Assembly: GCF_036320965.1 (NCBI RefSeq)
Contig: NC_092270.1
Coordinates: 19,469,940 to 19,533,939, forward strand
Source of the DNA: Panulirus ornatus
Lineage: Eukaryota > Arthropoda > Malacostraca > Decapoda > Palinuridae
DNA length: 64,000 bases
Direction of reading: 5' to 3'
The position numbers were made by a program, and so were the translations under genes. The notes beneath the pieces were generated by a model. The model was given only the letters and a program-made list of their open reading frames with translations, had not been told where the DNA came from and did no database searches. Below, piece by piece: positions 59,625 to 64,000 of the stretch. Positions within the stretch are counted from its first letter, which is position 1; every line of letters starts with the position of its first letter.

Positions 59625-59710
59625 AGGAGCCAAGTGAGGATATTCCTTCTAAGGCTCAGTCCTCTGTTCTTAACACTACCTCGCTAACGCGGGAAATGAT
59701 GAATATGTAT

Positions 59711-59712
<2 letters not shown>
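59622..59712 (+). mobile_element. SINE-like element, copy IV (3' end only)
   Basis: agccaagtgaggatattcct, ggctcagtcctctgttctta, cactacctcgctaacgcggg and aaatgatgaata, flanked by AT repeats on both sides. Confidence 0.75.
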
Positions 59713-59751
<39 letters not shown>

Positions 59752-59759
59752 TATTTATA

Positions 59760-60005
59760 TTTATTTTGCTTTGTCGCTGTCCCTGGGAGTAGGGGAGAAA
59801 AAATTCTTCCCACATATTCCCTGCGTGTCATAAAAGGCGACTAAAACAGGGGGGCTGGAAATCCTCCCCTTCAGTTTTAACTTTTCCAAAAGAAGGAACA
59901 GAAAAGGGGGCCAAGAGAGGATTTTCCCTCTTAGGCTCAGTCCTCTGTTCTTAATGCTACCTCGCTGATGCAGGAAATGGCGAATATGTATGAAAGGAAA
60001 AAAAA
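59760..60005 (+). mobile_element. SINE-like element, copy V, inserted in a LINE tail
   Basis: Starts with attttgctttgtcgctgtcc (inverted LINE tail end) and goes straight into ctgggagtaggggag, tgcgtgtcataaaaggcgac and aggctcagtcctctgttctt, ending cctcgctgatgcaggaaatg. Confidence 0.75.
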
Positions 60006-60245
60006 TGTATACGTAAAATGTATACATCACCATATTCACATATACATACATATACATGCACAGACATATACATGTCCATACTTGCTTGCCTTCATCCATT
60101 CCTGGTGCTACCCCACCCCACAGGGAAACATCATCACTACCCCCAGCTTTAGCGAGGTAGTGCCAGGAAAACAGACAAAAAAAGGCCACATTTGTTCACA
60201 CTCAGTCTCTAGCTGTCATGTGTAATGCACCGAAACCATAAACCT
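60006..60245 (-). mobile_element. LINE 3' tail relic (copy D)
   Basis: Degenerate tacatacatatacatgcac followed by ttagcgaggtagtgccagga, acagacaaaaaaaggccaca and cagtctctagctgtcatgt, matching the tail of LINE copy C at 48,060-48,330. Confidence 0.7.
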
Positions 60246-60439
60246 GCTCCATGCTAAGCAGACAATCAACAGATCATGCTGCATTTGCAATGCATAGCAT
60301 AATCTCTTTTTTTTGCTAATCCAACCTGAAATATGAAAGCTGAAGTTGGAAAGAGTTTGGTTAGATTGTTGATCTAACCAGTTATCTACTAGTGCAGTAT
60401 GCCATTGTGCTATTGGTCAGCCAATCAGCATTGTGGCCA
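60246..60439. other. Unique sequence
   Basis: No feature recognised. Confidence 0.5.
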
Positions 60440-60765
60440 GATCGCCTGTACCTTACTGGTGGCCACACTTCCTGTGCCTTACTGGTGGCCACACCTCCTG
60501 TACCTTACTGGTGGCCACATCTCCAATAATTTACTGGTGGCCAGGCCTCCTGTACCTTACTGGTGGCCACACCTCCAATAATTTACTGATGGCAAAACCT
60601 CCTGTAACTTATTGGTGGCCACACCTCCAATAATTTACTGGTAGCCACACCTCCTGTAACTTACTGGTGGCCACACCTCCAATAATTTACTGGTGGCCAC
60701 ACCTCCTGTACCTTATTGGTAGCCAAACTTCCTCTATCGTACTGGTGGCCAGAGCTTTCATAACA
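60440..60765. repeat. Degenerate ~30-nt repeat
   Basis: About eleven copies of ttactggtggccacacctcc with alternating tgtacc and aataat. Confidence 0.92.
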
Positions 60766-61574
60766 TTAACTTATTGCTGGTCAGGTCCAACACATTAGTA
60801 TCCCTCATCTTTCTGTATATAAGGTTGGCTTACAGAAATATAACCTACTACTTTAGAAGCATCAGGGTACATTGTAATTAATTCGCCTATCGTGTCACAA
60901 CTGCTAAATACCAGACATATAGAAAATACAAAACTTTTAGAACCCCATTTTAGAAAATTAGAAAGAATGCCCCTCTAATTAAGAAATGACCATACAATGT
61001 AGCCAGTCTCATCTATCTAACACTATAATTAACATATTTTGCAAAGTTTGACTGGAGTTCACTTAGCATGAGCTTGCTGGTAATAATTCTTAAAGCAATG
61101 CATTCTTCGCATTCAACACAACACAGATGAAGAGCTTCCAATTGAGTGAGAACTTTTAAGTCAGTGTGACCCAGTGTATGGCAACATGAGGCACACAATT
61201 CCAGTATACCAGTATACCAATATTGCCATATAATATTCAAAGTTTAACAAACTTACACACTGACTTTTTCACAAGTAATGACCATTTTCAACTTACGCCT
61301 ATAATCTTTAAATACGAATTGGAAGGCACTTCATTAGACGAATAAGTTATTCTAAAAAAAAAATTCTTATACCTTGAACACTGTAATGTGACTGAATATT
61401 CATTTAAAATTTCATCTACCATTACATGATTAGCAGATCTGCTAAGCAGCAACTGTAAAGTGTTTTGGTCAGGTTTTTCCTCACAATGCTTAATTGACAG
61501 TGAACTGTTGCCAACTGGTGCATAATGCCTACTGTCTGCTGTATGTATTAATATGCTGTTCTATCTATCTATCC
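60766..61574. other. Unique AT-rich sequence
   Basis: 0.8 kb without a supported gene, repeat or motif. Confidence 0.55.
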
Positions 61575-62050
61575 ATCTATATCATTGATGGCCATTCCCT
61601 TCAGCAACTCCCATCAAGATAAAGTCTCCGTTTATCTTTGTCCTTACATGCCTCCCTCGTATACAGCATTCCACACATTCTTCCTCTGTTTCTCTCCCTC
61701 CAGCATTCCTCCACCCTATTTGCCCATGTCACATTTGTTCGTCCACTCACACCAACCCATTTCATTGCACTATCATACACTTTCCTTGTAAACACCTAAT
61801 ACTACAGTCTTTTTACATGCCCAAAACACCTCAGTGTTACATGTTTCACCCTTCATACTGGCCACAATTCATTCCTATGCATTCCCTACCATACCATATC
61901 TCTCAAAACACCCTTTCATTTTTTTCTTTCATTCCAGCTAATCACTCCACATGCTCGACTCATATAACTCTTTTCCACAGCCTTAATTTTTTGACCTCTG
62001 TAGCTCATTCCATGTCCATATTTTGACTGCATGGGTCAAGGGGGTGGGAG
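61575..62050 (-). mobile_element. Possible LINE remnant
   Basis: Pyrimidine-rich + strand resembling the inverted 3' coding part of the LINE copies; the minus strand gives MFTRKVYDSAMKWVGV and other short open pieces. Too worn to assign with confidence. Confidence 0.3.
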
Positions 62051-63040
62051 GACTATGCTATCCCTCAATCCTCTATTCTTTTCTATACTTACAATTCCAC
62101 CCTTCATGATTCTATTCCAAGACCCAATGACTCATTTACCTTGTACTGCTCTCTCCCTTATCACGCCTTCTATATTACCAAACTTACTACTTAAATTCTC
62201 CCATGTCTTCCTGTCTATTTGCTCCCATAATGATGCACTTACATATCATTTTCATGGCAGTGTTCTTTTTGCTTCCTTATACATCATAGTAACACCACTG
62301 TTCAATTTGGTATCATTATCATGATCTCAACTGATATGACTATGATTAACTGCATTCAATATCTTTTTGACTAATTTATATCATTATTATTCAAGGCTGT
62401 CCAGCTAGCTGGCCCACCAACCCATGAGTTTTATCTTATGAAAAATATAACTATATAATAAAATGAAAGTTCAGAGGGTAGACTCCATCACATGGCAGTG
62501 CTAGAGTCAAAGGTTATGCTGTCTTGCTCATGACAAAATATATGTTAATATCCGAGCAGTCTGTGGCAGTAGATGACCCCTTCATAAAATGGGGGGTGAT
62601 GGGGACAGCAAAGCATTAATTCTATACCTAAAATGAATTCTGTCTAGATGATATTACAGGTGTTACGGTATAACATGAAGAACATATATATGCTGGTTTA
62701 ACTAATTCCTCAACTGTATAATCTTCTGAGATTATCTTGAGATGAGAACATGGTCACTCACTTCCTGTGTTTCTAAAATAAAGTTCCTGTTCAGGTAAAC
62801 TACTTTATAACAATGGACTTTGCTTCTTATGGGCCATAGTACTGACATATATTTAATTATGGGTTTAATCATATCCTAAAATTGTAATTAAAATCTAATA
62901 TATTTCACATATTTTTTTGCATATATTTATTATGATATTTACGTATGTTTTTAGTGTTGTGTGTTTGTGTAAAGTACTTTTGTAAATAAAATTCTAATCC
63001 TTCTTCAATGTATTCATAACCCTTGCTATACACATATCTT
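62051..63040. other. Unique AT-rich sequence with two AATAAA signals
   Basis: AATAAA at 62,777 and 62,985 on the + strand; the second is followed by a T-rich stretch. Either could end a long 3' UTR of the caspase-like gene. No coding exon seen. Confidence 0.4.
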
Positions 63041-63430
63041 ATGGACAACCTATGGTATAAAATGTTAATTTTTCTTTAATCCATATCTATTTATCTATCT
63101 ATATTATGGACAACCTATGGTATAAAATGTTCATTTTTCTTTAATCCATATCTATTTATCTATCTATATTATGGACAACCTATGGTATAAAATGTTCATT
63201 TTTCTTTAATCCATATCTATTTATCTATCTATATTATGGACAACCTATGGTATAAAATGTTAATTTTTCTTTAATCCATATCTATTTATCTATCTATATT
63301 ATGGACAACCTATGGTATAAAATGTTAGTTTTTCTTTAATCCATATCTATTTATCTATCTATATTATGGACAACCTATGGAATAAAATGTTAATCTTTTC
63401 TTTAACCCATATCTATTTATCTATCTATAC
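63041..63430. repeat. 65-nt array, six copies
   Basis: Blocks atggacaacctatggtataa, tttctttaatccatatctat and ttatctatctatatt; near-identical copies at exactly 65-nt spacing. Confidence 0.96.
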
Positions 63431-63541
63431 TCTTTTGTCATATTATCATATTATGAACTTAATTACGACACTGGCTGGTTACCATACTAATAAAAGTAGG
63501 AAACAAATGTAACCCTTATGTGAAAAATCTGAAAACTTGAA

Positions 63542-63590
63542 ACACACACACCACACACACACACACACCAAACACACACACACACACACA

Positions 63591-63628
<38 letters not shown>
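63542..63628. repeat. (CA)n microsatellite
   Basis: Interrupted CA repeat of about 87 nt. Confidence 0.97.
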
Positions 63629-63633
<5 letters not shown>

Positions 63634-63639
63634 TGACCA

Positions 63640-64000
63640 TACTATATAAGGCCTACATAAGTGTAGTCATTGCACCTAATGAGGCACAAAAGAGCTAATA
63701 GAGGATGACCAGAGGAGGGCAGTACCAGAATCAAGAGAGATGAGCAACTGGGAAAGTCTACAGCCTCTAAAGTGGCCCACTTTGGAAAAGTGAGACATAA
63801 CCTGATCCTAACTTTTTTTAAGTTTTCAAACCAGATTTATAATGTGGATAGTAAACAGTTCTTCAAGAACTGTATGGAGAGAACAACCAGAGGGTATAAC
63901 ATGAAGTTCAGCTACAACTTGTTGAAAATGATGTAAAGTCTTTCTATCATCATTTTATTTCCAATACATCCACCCTTGTCTGCACCTTCTCATCTATAGT
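63640..64000 (+). mobile_element. Jockey-like LINE 3' relic
   Basis: Broken + translation with AYISVVIAPNEAQKS, then a pieces-only C-terminus including NNQRV (in the place of the NNTRGH motif), then text like QLQLVEND, in the order seen at the C-terminus of Jockey-type elements. It runs to the right edge of the window. Confidence 0.55.

Overview
The window looks like a piece of an arthropod nuclear genome, most likely a decapod crustacean. Evidence: intron-split genes with GT-AG junctions, a Wnt8-class gene, RTE-like and Jockey-like LINE relics, tRNA-derived SINEs, long AT/GT microsatellites, and a very heavy load of tandem minisatellites that together fill about half of the window. The species assignment is inference; no rRNA or mitochondrial marker is present.

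Layout. 1-16,127 holds a complete Wnt8-like ligand gene on the + strand. I assembled it by hand from six exons (1269-1336, 2603-2636, 11601-11710, 13284-13563, 14960-15293, 15892-16127). All phases agree and the product is 353 residues with a signal peptide, the acylated-Ser loop CHGVSGSC and 23 cysteines outside the signal peptide. Every intron carries a tandem array that touches or contains a splice junction. In introns 3 and 4 the repeated unit carries the exon end plus its 5' splice site (16 and 25 copies). In intron 2 a 41-nt unit repeated about 94 times resembles the acceptor tract of exon 3, and the exon 4 acceptor is present as a two-copy tandem duplication.

16.1-45 kb is gene-poor. 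It holds minisatellites (one built of perfect 10-bp hairpins, one of GAAnnTTC heat-shock-type sites, one of minus-strand consensus splice donors), three RTE-like LINE copies in or near it, a SINE-like element tied to AT microsatellites, two tRNA-type SINEs and a GC-rich island at 37.7-38.1 kb that ends in a good splice donor. Two candidate 5' exons lie at 45,102-45,131 and 45,775-46,585.

50.4-59.3 kb holds the second gene: a long exon with three or four families of SP/RS-rich coding repeats (22 copies of an 18-residue unit in the first), spliced to two exons with ankyrin repeats, a short linker exon and a caspase-fold (C14) protease exon. The His and Cys catalytic residues are present, but the residues that bind Asp at P1 in caspases are replaced, with Asp at the position used by paracaspases and metacaspases. 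This architecture is the best candidate for an undescribed protein system in the window.

59.3-64 kb is mostly unique AT-rich sequence with LINE tails, two AATAAA signals, a 65-nt array and a Jockey-like LINE relic. The two genes show no sign of working together; they share only the repeat-rich neighbourhood.
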